Source: JAVBPA01 sp031549925 (GTDB lineage Bacteria; Bacillota; Clostridia; Oscillospirales; CAG-272). Taken from it: a DNA stretch of 64,000 nucleotides. Positions 9,445 to 19,876 of the stretch are shown here, one piece after another; the first letter of the stretch is position 1, and the number at the start of each line of letters is the position of its first letter. The notes beneath the pieces are model-generated. The model did no database searches. It had not been told where the DNA came from and saw only the letters and a list, made by a program, of their open reading frames with translations. The position numbers and the translations under genes were made by a program. The DNA lies in contig JAVBPA010000017.1 in assembly GCA_031549925.1 (NCBI GenBank), positions 1 through 64,000 on the forward strand, written 5' to 3'.

Positions 9445-9513
9445 TATCTTTTTAAAATATATTTTAATTATTTTTATTATAATAATCTTTTAGATTATAA
9501 ATAATCTTTTGGA

Positions 9514-10092
9514 TTACAAATAATCATTTAGAATTTCGGAAAGTTTTTTCATTGCGATACCCCGGTGGCTGATACTCCCTTTTTCATCAATTGTCATTTG
9601 CGCGAAAGTTTTTTTATACGGTTCGTAGTAAAACAACGGATCATAACCAAAACCGCCTCTTCCGTTATATTCTCTCAAAATTGTCCCCCGGCATTCACCG
9701 CGGGTTGTTATAATTTTTCCGTCCGGAAATATACATGCGACGACGCATATAAAAGCGGCATTTCTTTGTTCCTTTGGTACATCTTTTAATTCTCTCAATA
9801 ATTTTTCGTTGTTTTCCGCATCTCCGCCTCCGCTCCAGCGCATAGAAAAAATCCCCGGCATACCTCCGAGTTTATCAACCGCGAGTCCGGAATCATCGGC
9901 TATCGTAATATATTTATCCGAAGCAACAGCTTTTGCTTTAATTTTTGCATTTTCTTCAAAAGAAGTACCGTTTTCCTCAATATCTGAAGTGAAACCAATA
10001 TCGGCAAGAGAAAAAATTTCGAATTTATCGTTCAGCAATTTGCGAAGTTCAGAAATTTTACCTTTATTATTTGATGCGATAACAACTTTCAT
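9514..10092 (-). CDS. rdgB: XTP/dITP diphosphatase (RdgB/HAM1 family)
   Basis: This 192-residue enzyme hydrolyses non-canonical purine triphosphates (XTP, dITP, ITP) to the monophosphate and keeps them out of DNA and RNA. Family motifs are present in order: KVVIASNNKGK at the N-terminus, TIADDSGLAVDKLGGMPGIFSMRW (substrate and metal site), GRGGFGYDPLFYYE and SHRGIAM near the C-terminus. The length is normal. It lies 30 bases after ftsY. The 69-base gap to nadD holds only AT-rich sequence with two copies of AATAATCTTTTGGAT/AGAT-like text. Confidence 0.95.
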   Translation of the reverse strand: MKVVIASNNKGKISELRKLLNDKFEIFSLADIGFTSDIEENGTSFEENAKIKAKAVASDKYITIADDSGLAVDKLGGMPGIFSMRWSGGGDAENNEKLLRELKDVPKEQRNAAFICVVACIFPDGKIITTRGECRGTILREYNGRGGFGYDPLFYYEPYKKTFAQMTIDEKGSISHRGIAMKKLSEILNDYL

Positions 10093-10122
10093 AATTATAA
10101 CCGTTATTTGTAATTAATAAAA

Positions 10123-11028
10123 TCATTCAAACAAAGCGTTTACAAATTCCTGAGCTTCAAAAACCTCAAGGTCATCGATTTTTTCGCCTACGCAGATATA
10201 TTTTAGGGGAATATTCAATTCTTTCTTAATAGAAAATACAATTCCGCCTTTTGCCGTTCCGTCAAGTTTTGTCATAATAATTCCGGAAATAGGAGCCGCG
10301 CTTTTAAATTCTTTTGCTTGATTTACCGCGTTTTGTCCGGTTGTAGCGTCAAGAATTAATAATGTTTCGCGGTCGGAATCGGGTAGTTCCCTTGATATTA
10401 CACGATTTATTTTTGCGAGTTCATCCATCAGATTTTTTTTGTTGTGAAGCCTTCCCGCTGTATCGATTATCAAAACATCGGCTTTGCGGCTTTTTACGGC
10501 ATTAATTGAATCATATACGACTGCTGCCGGATCAGAGCCTTCGGTTTGCCGGATCAATTCTACTCCGGCGCGGTCAGCCCAAACTTGCAATTGATCAATT
10601 GCAGCCGCGCGGAAAGTATCTGCCGCCGCAAGAACAACAGTTTTACCGCTTCTTTTTAAATTAGCGGCTAACTTTGCAACCGATGTGGTTTTACCTACTC
10701 CGTTCACACCGATTACTAAAATAACCGAAGGTTTTGTGGTGAGTTTAAGAGGTTCTCCCTCTCCTATTATATCCACTAATATTTCGCATAAAGCTTTTTT
10801 CGCTTCGATTCCTTCTTTTATACGTTCGTCTTTTATTTTTTCACGCAAACGGTCTATAATCTCCTGCGCACTGGCAACTCCCGTATCTGCCATAACAAGC
10901 AATTCAAATAGTTCTTCAAGCATATCCTCGTCTACCCGGACGAATGATTTCAAGAGATTATCTACTTTTCCGAAAATTGCGTCTTTTGTTTTTTTGAGTC
11001 CGTTCTTTAATTTATCAAAAAATGACAT
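10123..11028 (-). CDS. ftsY: Signal recognition particle receptor FtsY
   Basis: FtsY is the SRP receptor GTPase that docks translating ribosomes at the membrane. The 301-residue protein is the short NG-only form usual in Bacillota, without the long acidic A domain. The N domain covers about 1-95. The G domain has the P-loop GVNGVGKTT (107-115), DTFRAAAIDQLQVWADR, DTAGR, TKLDGTAKGG and a C-terminal ICVGEKIDDLEVFEAQEFVNALF. It is directly downstream of smc (25-base gap), the common smc-ftsY arrangement. Confidence 0.96.
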   Translation of the reverse strand: MSFFDKLKNGLKKTKDAIFGKVDNLLKSFVRVDEDMLEELFELLVMADTGVASAQEIIDRLREKIKDERIKEGIEAKKALCEILVDIIGEGEPLKLTTKPSVILVIGVNGVGKTTSVAKLAANLKRSGKTVVLAAADTFRAAAIDQLQVWADRAGVELIRQTEGSDPAAVVYDSINAVKSRKADVLIIDTAGRLHNKKNLMDELAKINRVISRELPDSDRETLLILDATTGQNAVNQAKEFKSAAPISGIIMTKLDGTAKGGIVFSIKKELNIPLKYICVGEKIDDLEVFEAQEFVNALFE

Positions 11029-11053
11029 AATACAATCCTTATTTATTTGATTT

Positions 11054-14000
11054 TTATAATTTTATTCCTAGTCTTTCTTCCGCTTCGGAAATATTTAAAG
11101 GCAATACTTTTGATATCCCGCGCTGGGGCATAGTAATACCATATAACATATCCGCTTTTTCCATTGTTCCTCGTCTGTGCGTTATTATTATAAATTGTGT
11201 CTTTGTTATGTAACGCCGCGTATAATCCGCAAATCTTGTGACATTGACTTCATCAAGCGCGGCTTCTATTTCATCAAGAATACAAAAAGGCGGAGGATTT
11301 ATTTTAATAATTGCAAAGAAAAGTGCGATTGCAACAAATGCTTGTTCTCCGCCGGAAAGTAAACTTAATGTTTTTATTATTTTCCCCGGAGGAGCTACAT
11401 TTATTTCAATTCCGGATTGTAATACATTATGAGGATCGCAAAGCGTCAAAGAAGCGTGTCCGCCTCCGAATAATTCATTGAATACATTGTTGAAACTTTC
11501 GTTGATTTCCGATAGAGTTTCGGTAAAACGCTTTTTCATTTCTTCTTCGAGCTGTATGATTATTTTAGATAAATTATCTTTCGATTTGTTTATATCATCC
11601 AGCTGAACAGATAAAAATTTATAACGTTCGTTAACATCTTTATATTCTTCGATAGAACCGGTGTTGACAGTACCTATTGACCGCAAGCGGTTTTTTAAAT
11701 CAATTTGCGCTGTAACTGCCGCTCCCCTTGTTTCAGCGGTTATTTCCGGATAATCAAGCTGTTTTGCCGCAGAATATGTAAGCTCATATTCATCCCATAA
11801 CAGAGAATTCAATTTATTCCATTCAGATGTTATATTATCGTGAGAATTTTCATGGCGGTTGTATTCCCGGTATAATTTTTCTATTATAAAATTTTGTTCT
11901 TTTATTTGAACATGCAGTCTGTTCATGTTTTCATCGCGTATAGTTATATCGGCTGTAAGGCTTTGTATTTCTTTATCTATCAAGTCTGTTTCTTTTTGAT
12001 TAAGTATACTTTCGCTGACGGTTTCATCAATACATAATTGTGAAGATTGTATTTTATCATAGCTTGTGCCGATAAAACTTTTTCCTCGAAGAAGCTGTTC
12101 TTCAATTGACGCAATAGTGTCTTCATCAAAAACCAAGGCTTTTCCCGAAGCTTCTATTTCACTTCGAATCGAAGCTGTTTTTAATTTTATATCGTTTATA
12201 AAATCCGTCTTTTTTGCGATTTGGATATTTATTATATTATGTTCTTTTTCGCTGCTGTTTAATCTCGCGTTATAATCCTGTATTTTATCTTTGATTTCAT
12301 TTATTATATTTGTATTTTTTATCTTTTCGGATTCAGAATCCGAAATTTTTATTTTTAATAAATTTAATTCTTTTATTTTTTCTTCTTTTATATTTTTTAT
12401 TATATCAAACTGATTTAAAAATATCGCAAGCTGTGATTTCTCGGCATTAAGCAGAGTTTCAAAAATCGATAATTTTTCCGTATATCCGGCATACTCCGCG
12501 TCACATGATATAATATCATTGCACAAATTTTTTAATTTATTTTCGTATTCATTTTTATTATCCAAAAGAACCGAAATATCTTCTCTTTGTTTTAGTATTA
12601 AAGCTCCTCTTGATAACATCCCGCTGTCTTGTTTTGCAGAACCTCCGGTATATGAACCTCCGGCATTGATAAGCTGCCCGTCAAGTGTTACGATTCTGTA
12701 TTTATATCCCGAAGCAACTGCCATCTGCGAAGCGTTTTCCAAATTATCGAAAACAACGGTGCGTGAAAGCAGGTAATTTATTATATCCGTATACTTTTCA
12801 TCATATTTGACAAGTTCTGATGCGATTCCGATATAACCTCTGTAAGATTCGAATAATGATGAGTTTATAGGGTTATATTGAGGTTTTATTGACGAAAGAG
12901 GATAAAAAGTAGCGCGTCCCGCAGAATTTATTTTAAGATAATTAATAGCTTCTTTAATTGAATTTTCATCTTCCGCAACGATATTTTGCAAATTTGCTCC
13001 GAGTGAAGTTTCAATGGCTAAAATGTAATTATCCTTGACTTCAATCAGTTTTGATACGGGACCAATTATTCCCCTCAGTTTATTTTCAGAAGAAGCAAGC
13101 ATAACACTTCTGACAGCCGAAGCATATCCTTCAAAGTGCTCTTCCATCCGCGTAAGTATATCAATTTTGTTTTTTGCCGATGATATATCAAGCTCAATTT
13201 TTTTTATTGCTTCTTTGTTTTCGTTTTCAATTTCGTTTAATTTTAGCTTTTTGCTGTAAATTTCGGAATGTAATTTTTTATATTCCTGTTGTTTATTTAT
13301 ATAATCAGATACAGTATTTTTTATTTTTTCAGTTTTTTTAGAAAGATTTATCAGTTCATCTTCATTTTTTTGGATTTCATTATTTAATGTATAAAATCTA
13401 CCGTCAGAATCGGAAGCTGCTCCATCTATTGTAGCCAGGTTTAATTTGGCTTCGTTTTGGATTTCGTTAAACTCTTTTAATTTGGTTTTATACTGTAATA
13501 TTTCGCTTTCAATATCGTTTCTTATAACGGAAAGTTTTTCGTATTCCAATTCGTTTTCTTCCCGTTTCTGATCATATGAATATAATTTTATATTTTTTTG
13601 TTCGTATAAAATTTTTTCTTCGTCTCTTCGGCTGATGGCTGCTGTTTTTGCGTTTTCTTTTATTTTTATGTCGATTTCTGTGTTTGTTATTTGTTCCCGT
13701 ATATGAATAATATCGTTTTCAGCAACCGCACGGATGTTTTGTAATTTTAATTTTCTTGAGATAAGATCTTCTCTTTTTTTTGTGAGTTTACCGATTTCTA
13801 CTTTATCATTTATTGATTTATTATAATTATTTTCGTTCTGTGTTTCATAAAAATTCAAAGTTTCTTTAGCCGTATCATATTTAAACTTAGCCATTTGATA
13901 AGCTTCCCCGGCTTCATCGAGGCTTCTCTTCTTTTCATTTATATCATATATCCAGATAGATATATCCGTTTGTTTTTTTCTTAAATACAATTCAAGATAT

Positions 14001-14647
14001 TTTTTAGCCTTTTCCGCTTCAGCTTCAAGAATCGGTAATCTTGCTTCCAGTTCTCCCATTATATCTTTTATGCGAACTAAATTATCATTTAGAACAATAA
14101 GCTTTTTTTCCGTTTCTGCTTTGCGGATTCGGAATTTTGAAATACCTGCCGCTTCTTCAAAAATTATTCTGCGTTCGTCTCCGCGCTGAGATAAAACTTC
14201 GGCAATTTTACCTTGCCCGATTATCGAATAACCGTTTTTACCGATACCCGTGTTTAAAAAAAGTTCCGATATATCGCGGAGTCTGACAGGCTTTCGGTTT
14301 ATCATATATTCGCTTTCGCCGGATCTGTAATAACACCGGGTTATTGTAATTTCCGTATAATCCGAATTGATTTTGTCGGCAGGATCTGTGTTGTCAATTG
14401 TTATTGAAACTTCTGCGTATGAAAGCGCGCGGCGTGTATCGGAACCTCCGAAGATCATGTCTTCCATCTTGTTCCCGCGTATGTTTTTGGGGGATAATTC
14501 ACCGAATACCCATTGTACAGCGTCTGATATATTCGATTTACCGCTTCCGTTTGGACCTACGACAGCAGTTACGCCGCGGTCAAAAAGTAAGGTCGTCTTA
14601 TCGGGAAATGATTTAAATCCATATATCTCAAGCGAAATAAGGCGCAC
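11054..14647 (-). CDS. smc: Chromosome segregation ATPase SMC
   Basis: SMC is the DNA-tethering ATPase of bacterial condensin, working with ScpA and ScpB. The 1197-residue protein has the full architecture: an N-terminal ATPase half with P-loop GPNGSGKS at 31-38, a long coiled coil to about 500, a hinge (EGYASAVRSVMLAS, GIIGPVSKLI, GGSYTGGSAKQDSG), a returning coiled coil and a C-terminal half with signature LLSGGEQAFVAIALFFAI and Walker B FCILDEIEAALDE. Length is normal. The start codon is GTG, one base after the stop of the upstream radical SAM gene, so translation is probably coupled; GGGAG lies inside the end of that gene. The 5' part of ftsY follows closely. Confidence 0.97.
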   Translation of the reverse strand: MRLISLEIYGFKSFPDKTTLLFDRGVTAVVGPNGSGKSNISDAVQWVFGELSPKNIRGNKMEDMIFGGSDTRRALSYAEVSITIDNTDPADKINSDYTEITITRCYYRSGESEYMINRKPVRLRDISELFLNTGIGKNGYSIIGQGKIAEVLSQRGDERRIIFEEAAGISKFRIRKAETEKKLIVLNDNLVRIKDIMGELEARLPILEAEAEKAKKYLELYLRKKQTDISIWIYDINEKKRSLDEAGEAYQMAKFKYDTAKETLNFYETQNENNYNKSINDKVEIGKLTKKREDLISRKLKLQNIRAVAENDIIHIREQITNTEIDIKIKENAKTAAISRRDEEKILYEQKNIKLYSYDQKREENELEYEKLSVIRNDIESEILQYKTKLKEFNEIQNEAKLNLATIDGAASDSDGRFYTLNNEIQKNEDELINLSKKTEKIKNTVSDYINKQQEYKKLHSEIYSKKLKLNEIENENKEAIKKIELDISSAKNKIDILTRMEEHFEGYASAVRSVMLASSENKLRGIIGPVSKLIEVKDNYILAIETSLGANLQNIVAEDENSIKEAINYLKINSAGRATFYPLSSIKPQYNPINSSLFESYRGYIGIASELVKYDEKYTDIINYLLSRTVVFDNLENASQMAVASGYKYRIVTLDGQLINAGGSYTGGSAKQDSGMLSRGALILKQREDISVLLDNKNEYENKLKNLCNDIISCDAEYAGYTEKLSIFETLLNAEKSQLAIFLNQFDIIKNIKEEKIKELNLLKIKISDSESEKIKNTNIINEIKDKIQDYNARLNSSEKEHNIINIQIAKKTDFINDIKLKTASIRSEIEASGKALVFDEDTIASIEEQLLRGKSFIGTSYDKIQSSQLCIDETVSESILNQKETDLIDKEIQSLTADITIRDENMNRLHVQIKEQNFIIEKLYREYNRHENSHDNITSEWNKLNSLLWDEYELTYSAAKQLDYPEITAETRGAAVTAQIDLKNRLRSIGTVNTGSIEEYKDVNERYKFLSVQLDDINKSKDNLSKIIIQLEEEMKKRFTETLSEINESFNNVFNELFGGGHASLTLCDPHNVLQSGIEINVAPPGKIIKTLSLLSGGEQAFVAIALFFAIIKINPPPFCILDEIEAALDEVNVTRFADYTRRYITKTQFIIITHRRGTMEKADMLYGITMPQRGISKVLPLNISEAEERLGIKL

Positions 14648-14648
14648 C

Positions 14649-15686
14649 TTAATACCCGTCTCCCTCTTTTATGTATATTTCAACATTATAACCCGAAATT
14701 GTGTCGGATTCTATAATGGATATATTTTTTATATTAAATTCCCGCATTATTTTTATTTTATTGTGTTTTTTTTGCCCTGATATTTTAGAAACGCATCCCT
14801 TCGGGCATAAAACAATTATATTTTTTTCATTATAATAATCCCTATGATATTTTTCAAGTTCAGTTTTAATAATCCGGTAAAACAACAAGCTTTCCACCAT
14901 TTCACCTATCGCAGGATGATAACCTCCGGCGATAACAGCCGCGCTGTCATTTGAAATTATATCAGATGAACAAAGACCTATTCTGATAACCGGTACGCTG
15001 TTTTTTATAAATACGGACAATATTTCGGCGGATCTTAATACGGTTTCATCTGTTGTGAGAGGGATATACTCACCATCCCTTGTCATACTATGGAGTTTTG
15101 TGTTTTCGATAACAACCACGGGATAAATTCTTGCACCGTGAATTCCTATTTCGCAAAGACGCGAGGCAGTGTATAATTCATCTTCTAAATTTGAATCCGG
15201 AAGGCCTGCCATCATTTGACCGATAAGCGTAAATCCGGATTCCAATATAATATTGCAAGCATATTCCGATTGCCGCGAAGTATGTCCTCTTTCAGATTTC
15301 CGCAACACCCGATCCTTTAAACTTTGTATTCCAAGCTCAATTGTTTTTACGTGATATTCTTTTAGCAAAGCTAATATTTCCGTGTTTATATAATCCGGTC
15401 TGGTCGATATTCTGATTGATTTTACTTTGTTTTCCATGTAATATTTTTCCGCGCATTTTAAAAGATAAATCATATCATTTTTTTCAATTCCGGTAAAACT
15501 TCCGCCAAAAAAAGCGATCTCCGCTTCCGCCTCACCATGAATATTATCAAGATAAGATGAGATTTCACGATCGACCGCTGATATGTCAAATTTTAATTTT
15601 CCCGAAATTTGTTTTTGACTGCAAAAAACGCAATCATGCGGGCATCCCATATGCGGGATAAAAATCGGAATATTTATATGTCTCAT
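14649..15686 (-). CDS. Elp3-like radical SAM protein of the rnc-smc locus
   Basis: This 345-residue protein carries the radical SAM cluster motif CPHDCVFC (Cys15, Cys19, Cys22) after the typical opening INIPIFIPHMG. Other blocks are AFFGGSFTGIE, IRISTRPDYI, TIELGIQSLKDRVLRKSERGHT and MMAGLPDS, which match the Elp3/MiaB/NifB-like family and the clostridial Elp3-like group encoded next to smc. The C-terminal part lacks the GNAT domain of true Elp3. Its reaction is not established as far as I know; a tRNA or protein modification is a guess. The position between rnc and smc is conserved in Clostridia. Confidence 0.85.
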   Translation of the reverse strand: MRHINIPIFIPHMGCPHDCVFCSQKQISGKLKFDISAVDREISSYLDNIHGEAEAEIAFFGGSFTGIEKNDMIYLLKCAEKYYMENKVKSIRISTRPDYINTEILALLKEYHVKTIELGIQSLKDRVLRKSERGHTSRQSEYACNIILESGFTLIGQMMAGLPDSNLEDELYTASRLCEIGIHGARIYPVVVIENTKLHSMTRDGEYIPLTTDETVLRSAEILSVFIKNSVPVIRIGLCSSDIISNDSAAVIAGGYHPAIGEMVESLLFYRIIKTELEKYHRDYYNEKNIIVLCPKGCVSKISGQKKHNKIKIMREFNIKNISIIESDTISGYNVEIYIKEGDGY

Positions 15687-15696
15687 AATATTTCGT

Positions 15697-16422
15697 TTAA
15701 ACTTTTTGCCCGAAAAGATTCATCGCTTCACGTGCGGCGTTTTGTTCGGCTTCTCTTTTGGATTTTCCCGTACCTCTTCCGATTATATTATTGTTAAGTC
15801 TCGCTTCTACATAAAATATTTTATTATGAGCGGGACCGTCCTCTGATACGGCGACATATTCCAGCATTTCGTTCGGATCCTGCTGGATTATCTGCTGCAG
15901 CATTGTTTTATAATCTTCCGTGCGTCCGCTTTTTATTATTTCATCAGTTTCATTTTCAATGAATGGGATTATAAAATTATTAGCCGCTTCGATTCCGCCG
16001 TCTAAATATACAGCCGCAAGAACCGCTTCAAAAGCGTCGGTTAAAATCGATATACGGCTGCGACCTCCTGTGGATTCTTCTCCGCGTCCCATAAATAAAT
16101 ATTTTCCGAGAGAAATATTATTTGCGTATTTTCCAAGAGCCCGCTCGCATACTACTGCCGATCTTAATTTTGAAAGCTCGCCTTCGGTAAGAAGCGGATA
16201 TTTTAAATATATATATTCACTTGTTATAAGCGATAAAACAGAATCACCTAAAAATTCAAGTCTTTCATTTGATGGGTAATCAAATCCTTTTGCGCGTTGT
16301 TCATTTGTGTACGAAGAATGGGTTAAAGCGCAATTTAAATTATCAGTATTTTTAAATTTGTACCCGAGTTTATTTTCGAGTTCAAGCAGATCTGTATTAT
16401 TTTTATTGTTTTGCATTTTCAT
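15697..16422 (-). CDS. rnc: Ribonuclease III
   Basis: RNase III cuts double-stranded RNA, processing rRNA precursors and structured mRNAs. The 241-residue protein has the signature NERLEFLGDSVL at 52-63, LTDAFEAVLAAVYLDGG in the catalytic domain, and a C-terminal double-stranded RNA-binding domain (about 165-235: DYKTMLQQIIQQ...GPAHNKIFYVEARLN...GKSKREAEQNAAREAM). The Asn-rich first dozen residues may be non-conserved or start at the second Met. It lies between plsX and the radical SAM gene. Confidence 0.96.
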   Translation of the reverse strand: MKMQNNKNNTDLLELENKLGYKFKNTDNLNCALTHSSYTNEQRAKGFDYPSNERLEFLGDSVLSLITSEYIYLKYPLLTEGELSKLRSAVVCERALGKYANNISLGKYLFMGRGEESTGGRSRISILTDAFEAVLAAVYLDGGIEAANNFIIPFIENETDEIIKSGRTEDYKTMLQQIIQQDPNEMLEYVAVSEDGPAHNKIFYVEARLNNNIIGRGTGKSKREAEQNAAREAMNLFGQKV

Positions 16423-16433
16423 TTCTTTACTTT

Positions 16434-17480
16434 TTAATTATTTTCATCTTCCAGGACTACATGATTTTCTTTTGGCTGTTCTTCTTTGTTCAAAATCATT
16501 TGTTTTACAATTTCGACGATTACTTCTGTTTCAATAAAAGCAATTGCTTTCTTTACGGCATTTTTTATTGCTTTTGCATCTGAACTTCCATGAGCTTTAA
16601 TAACCGGTTTTGATAATCCCAAAAGAGGAGCACCGCCGTATTCTGAAGAATCAAAATCCTGTTTCATTTTTTTAATACCTCCGCGAACCGCGAAGGACGA
16701 AGCTTTTGTCAATACATTTTCATAGTATATATCTTTTAATTTACCCATTAAAAACATTCCCAAACCTTCTGTCATTTTGAGAACTACATTTCCGGTAAAT
16801 CCATCGGTTGCTATAACATCGCAGGAACCGAAAGGCAAGGTTTTCGCTTCAATGTTTCCTACAAAATTAATGTTTTTCGCTTCTGATAATAATTTATAAG
16901 TTTCAATTAATTTTTTTGTTCCTTTTGTGTTTTCTGTGCCGTTATTTAAAAGTCCTAATTCAGGAGATTCAATTCCGAAAATTTTATTCATATAAATTGA
17001 ACCCATTACTCCGAATTGATATAAATGTATCGGTTCAACTTCTGTATTTGCTCCCGAATCAATCAATAAAACAGGTTTTTGGAAGGGAAGAACCGCAGCT
17101 ATAGCGGAACGGTGTATTCCGCGTATTCTTCGGACAATAAGCGATGATCCCGCATGTAAAGCTCCGGTGTTTCCGGCGCTGACAAACGCGTCTCCTTGAC
17201 CTTCAGATAATAAATGCAAACCCTGTCCCATAGAAGAACCGCTTTTTTCGCGGACAACGCTTAAAGCATTATCTTCCATAGTAATAATTTTTTCTGTATG
17301 AAAAATATTTATTTTATTTTCGTCAATTTTTATTTTTTGGCGTTCAGCCGCATCTTTTATTTTGTTTTCATCGCCGACTAACAAAATTTCCGCTTTATAT
17401 TCAGATGCTGCCATAACAGCGCCTAATACAATTTCATCAGGTGCGTTATCTCCGCCCATCGCATCGAGTATGATTTTCAT
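16434..17480 (-). CDS. plsX: Phosphate acyltransferase PlsX
   Basis: PlsX makes acyl-phosphate from acyl-ACP for phospholipid synthesis and is peripheral at the membrane. The protein opens with MKIILDAMGGDNAPDEIVLGA, the standard PlsX N-terminus, and contains VSAGNTGALHAGSSLIVRRI, VLLIDSGANTE and ATDGFTGNVVLKMTEG. I start it at the ATG at 17480 because CGGGAG lies about 9 bases upstream; an upstream in-frame ATG at 17510 would add ten unconserved residues with no ribosome binding site. It has 348 residues. acpP, often the next gene downstream of plsX in Bacillota, is absent here; rnc follows directly. Confidence 0.95.
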   Translation of the reverse strand: MKIILDAMGGDNAPDEIVLGAVMAASEYKAEILLVGDENKIKDAAERQKIKIDENKINIFHTEKIITMEDNALSVVREKSGSSMGQGLHLLSEGQGDAFVSAGNTGALHAGSSLIVRRIRGIHRSAIAAVLPFQKPVLLIDSGANTEVEPIHLYQFGVMGSIYMNKIFGIESPELGLLNNGTENTKGTKKLIETYKLLSEAKNINFVGNIEAKTLPFGSCDVIATDGFTGNVVLKMTEGLGMFLMGKLKDIYYENVLTKASSFAVRGGIKKMKQDFDSSEYGGAPLLGLSKPVIKAHGSSDAKAIKNAVKKAIAFIETEVIVEIVKQMILNKEEQPKENHVVLEDENN

Positions 17481-17544
17481 TTTTATGTTCTCCCGTGACT
17501 TTGCCTGCATATATCTTAAACTAAACTAATGATAACCTTTGTTT

Positions 17545-19794
17545 TTAAGTTTCAGGAATATTTTCTTTTGCTTCCGTTTCTATTTTATAATTACAGCTTT
17601 TATTATGGCATATATTTTGATTTTTACCCTTTTTTCTAAAAAGCATTTCTCCGCAATTGGGACATTTTTCATTAAGAGGTAAATCCCACGAAGAAAATTT
17701 GCATTTTTCAAAATTTTCACAACTGTAAAATACGGACTTTTTACTCTTCTTAGTGATTATTTTGCCTCCGCAAATCGGACAGGCAACTCCGATTTCTCTC
17801 TGGATTTGTTTCGTGCCTTTACATTTAGGATAAAGGCTGCAAGCGTAAAAGCTCCCGTATCTGCCGAGCTTTTTAATCATTTGAGCACCGCATAAATCGC
17901 ATTTTTCGTCTGTTAATTCCGGTTCCGCGTTTTCTTTTAATGATCCGTCCCGATTTAGAGTTTTTGTATTTTTACATTCGGGATAACCCGGACAAGCCGC
18001 AAATTTTCCGTAACGGCTGTTTTTTATAATCATACGGCTTCCGCATTTTTCGCAGATTATATCAGTTTCTTCCGGCGGAACTTCAATATCTCCGCGTCCC
18101 ACACTCGATTGTGCTTTATCAAGGCTTATTTTGAAATCACCGTAAAAACCGCTAAGCACTCCTTCTATACTGCTTTCCCCGTGAGCTATATTGTCGAGTG
18201 AATTTTCCATATGCGCTGTAAATTCATAATTTAATATATCAGGAAAATATTCGGTCATCAGCTTTGTTGTTACCTCGCCGAGAACAGTAGGTTTTAAAAT
18301 TTTGCCTTCCCGTTCGACATATCCCCGGTTTATAATCGTGGTTATTATCGGAGTGTATGTGCTGGGTCTTCCGATTCCTTTTTCTTCTAAAAATTTAATT
18401 AATGAAGCTTCCGTATAGCGCGGCGGAGGTTCAGTAAAATGCTGTACTGGGTCAATCTTTTTTGCGTTCAGTTTTTCATTTTCGGAAAGGGGAGGAAGAG
18501 CCGTGTTATCTGAATCATCGCTTTCATCGTATATCGACATAAAACCGTTGAAACGAACGGTGTATCCGCTTGATCTGAATACATAATCACCGCAGGCAAT
18601 ATCCGCAGTTACTGTATCCAGTATAGCGGAAGCCATTTGGCTTGCGACAAAACGGGTCCATATTAATTTGTATAATTTATATTGATCCGGTGTGAGGTAT
18701 TTTTTTATCTTTTCAGGTTCATGAGCCAAATAAGCGGGTCTTATCGCTTCATGTGCATCCTGGCTGTTTGATGAAGCTTTGTATACACGCGGATTTTCGG
18801 GATAATATTTTTCTCCGTATTTCTCTTTTATAAAATCACGTGCTATTCCGGACGCTTCATCGGAAACACGCAATGAATCCGTACGCATATAAGTGATAAG
18901 TCCGAGTACTCCGCCGTTTTCGCTTCCTAAATTAATCCCTTCGTATAATTCCTGTGCCACTTTCATAATGCGGGCTGATAAAAATCCGAGCTTTTTGGAA
19001 GCTTCCTGCTGCATAGTCGATGTTGTAAAAGGAGGCGAGGGGTTTTTATAACGAGTGGATTTTTTTATAGAAAGTACATAAAATTTTTCTTTGTTTTTGT
19101 TAATTGCGTCAAGTACGCGTTTAGCGTCTTCTTCGGATTCCAATTCTATTTTTCCCCTGGAATCTCCGTAAAATTTTGATTTAAAGGTTTCTCCGCTTTC
19201 TTTTTGTAAAATACAATCAATTGTCCAATATTCAACGGGGACAAAAATGCGTATTTCATTTTCTCTGTCTACGATGATTCTTGTCGCAACAGACTGTACT
19301 CTTCCCGCGGAAAGACCGCTTTTTACTGTTTTCCATAAAAACGGACTTATTTTATATCCGACAATACGGTCAAGGATTCTACGTGCCTGCTGTGAATTAA
19401 CTAAATCCATATCGATACTGCGCGGTTTTTTTATAGCCGAGCGGATAGCGGTTTTTGTTAATTCATTAAAAGTAACACGTTTTGTCCGTTCCATAGGTAA
19501 ATCTAAAGCAGCAGCGAGATGCCAGGAAATAGCTTCACCCTCACGGTCCGGGTCTGTCGCTAAATAAATTTTATCCGCTGCTTTTGCTTCTTTTTTTAGT
19601 TCAGCTATCAACGGACCGCGTCCTCTGATATTTATATAACGGGCGGCAAAATTTTTATCGATATCTACTCCGAGAGTGCTTTTCGGCAAATCTCTTACAT
19701 GACCTTTCGATGCGATTACTTTATATCCCGATCCTAAGCAATTTTTTATAGTACCGATTTTTGACGGGGATTCAATTATAACTAAATTTGGCAT
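17545..19794 (-). CDS. topA: DNA topoisomerase I (type IA)
   Basis: It relaxes negative supercoils by single-strand passage. The sequence has the Toprim domain (NLVIIESPSK, LATDPDREGEAISWHL), the active-site block LGLITYMRTDSLRVSDEA with the catalytic Tyr near residue 302, HEAIRPA, and IGRPSTYTPIITTIINRGYV. The C-terminus holds four Cys4 zinc-finger-like units (CEKCG..CPGYPEC, CDLCG..CSLYPKC, CPICG..CENFEKC, CPNCG..C..KSC), whereas many Bacillota enzymes have three. I take the ATG at 19794, nine bases after an AAAGGAT site; the ATG at 19803 sits too close to it. It follows dprA in the usual dprA-topA order. Confidence 0.96.
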   Translation of the reverse strand: MPNLVIIESPSKIGTIKNCLGSGYKVIASKGHVRDLPKSTLGVDIDKNFAARYINIRGRGPLIAELKKEAKAADKIYLATDPDREGEAISWHLAAALDLPMERTKRVTFNELTKTAIRSAIKKPRSIDMDLVNSQQARRILDRIVGYKISPFLWKTVKSGLSAGRVQSVATRIIVDRENEIRIFVPVEYWTIDCILQKESGETFKSKFYGDSRGKIELESEEDAKRVLDAINKNKEKFYVLSIKKSTRYKNPSPPFTTSTMQQEASKKLGFLSARIMKVAQELYEGINLGSENGGVLGLITYMRTDSLRVSDEASGIARDFIKEKYGEKYYPENPRVYKASSNSQDAHEAIRPAYLAHEPEKIKKYLTPDQYKLYKLIWTRFVASQMASAILDTVTADIACGDYVFRSSGYTVRFNGFMSIYDESDDSDNTALPPLSENEKLNAKKIDPVQHFTEPPPRYTEASLIKFLEEKGIGRPSTYTPIITTIINRGYVEREGKILKPTVLGEVTTKLMTEYFPDILNYEFTAHMENSLDNIAHGESSIEGVLSGFYGDFKISLDKAQSSVGRGDIEVPPEETDIICEKCGSRMIIKNSRYGKFAACPGYPECKNTKTLNRDGSLKENAEPELTDEKCDLCGAQMIKKLGRYGSFYACSLYPKCKGTKQIQREIGVACPICGGKIITKKSKKSVFYSCENFEKCKFSSWDLPLNEKCPNCGEMLFRKKGKNQNICHNKSCNYKIETEAKENIPET

Positions 19795-19876
19795 CGGCGC
19801 CATATCCTTTCAATGTCACAGTTTTTTAAAAATAATTTTGAAACTGTAAAAAAATAGCATTTTATAATAAGTTAAA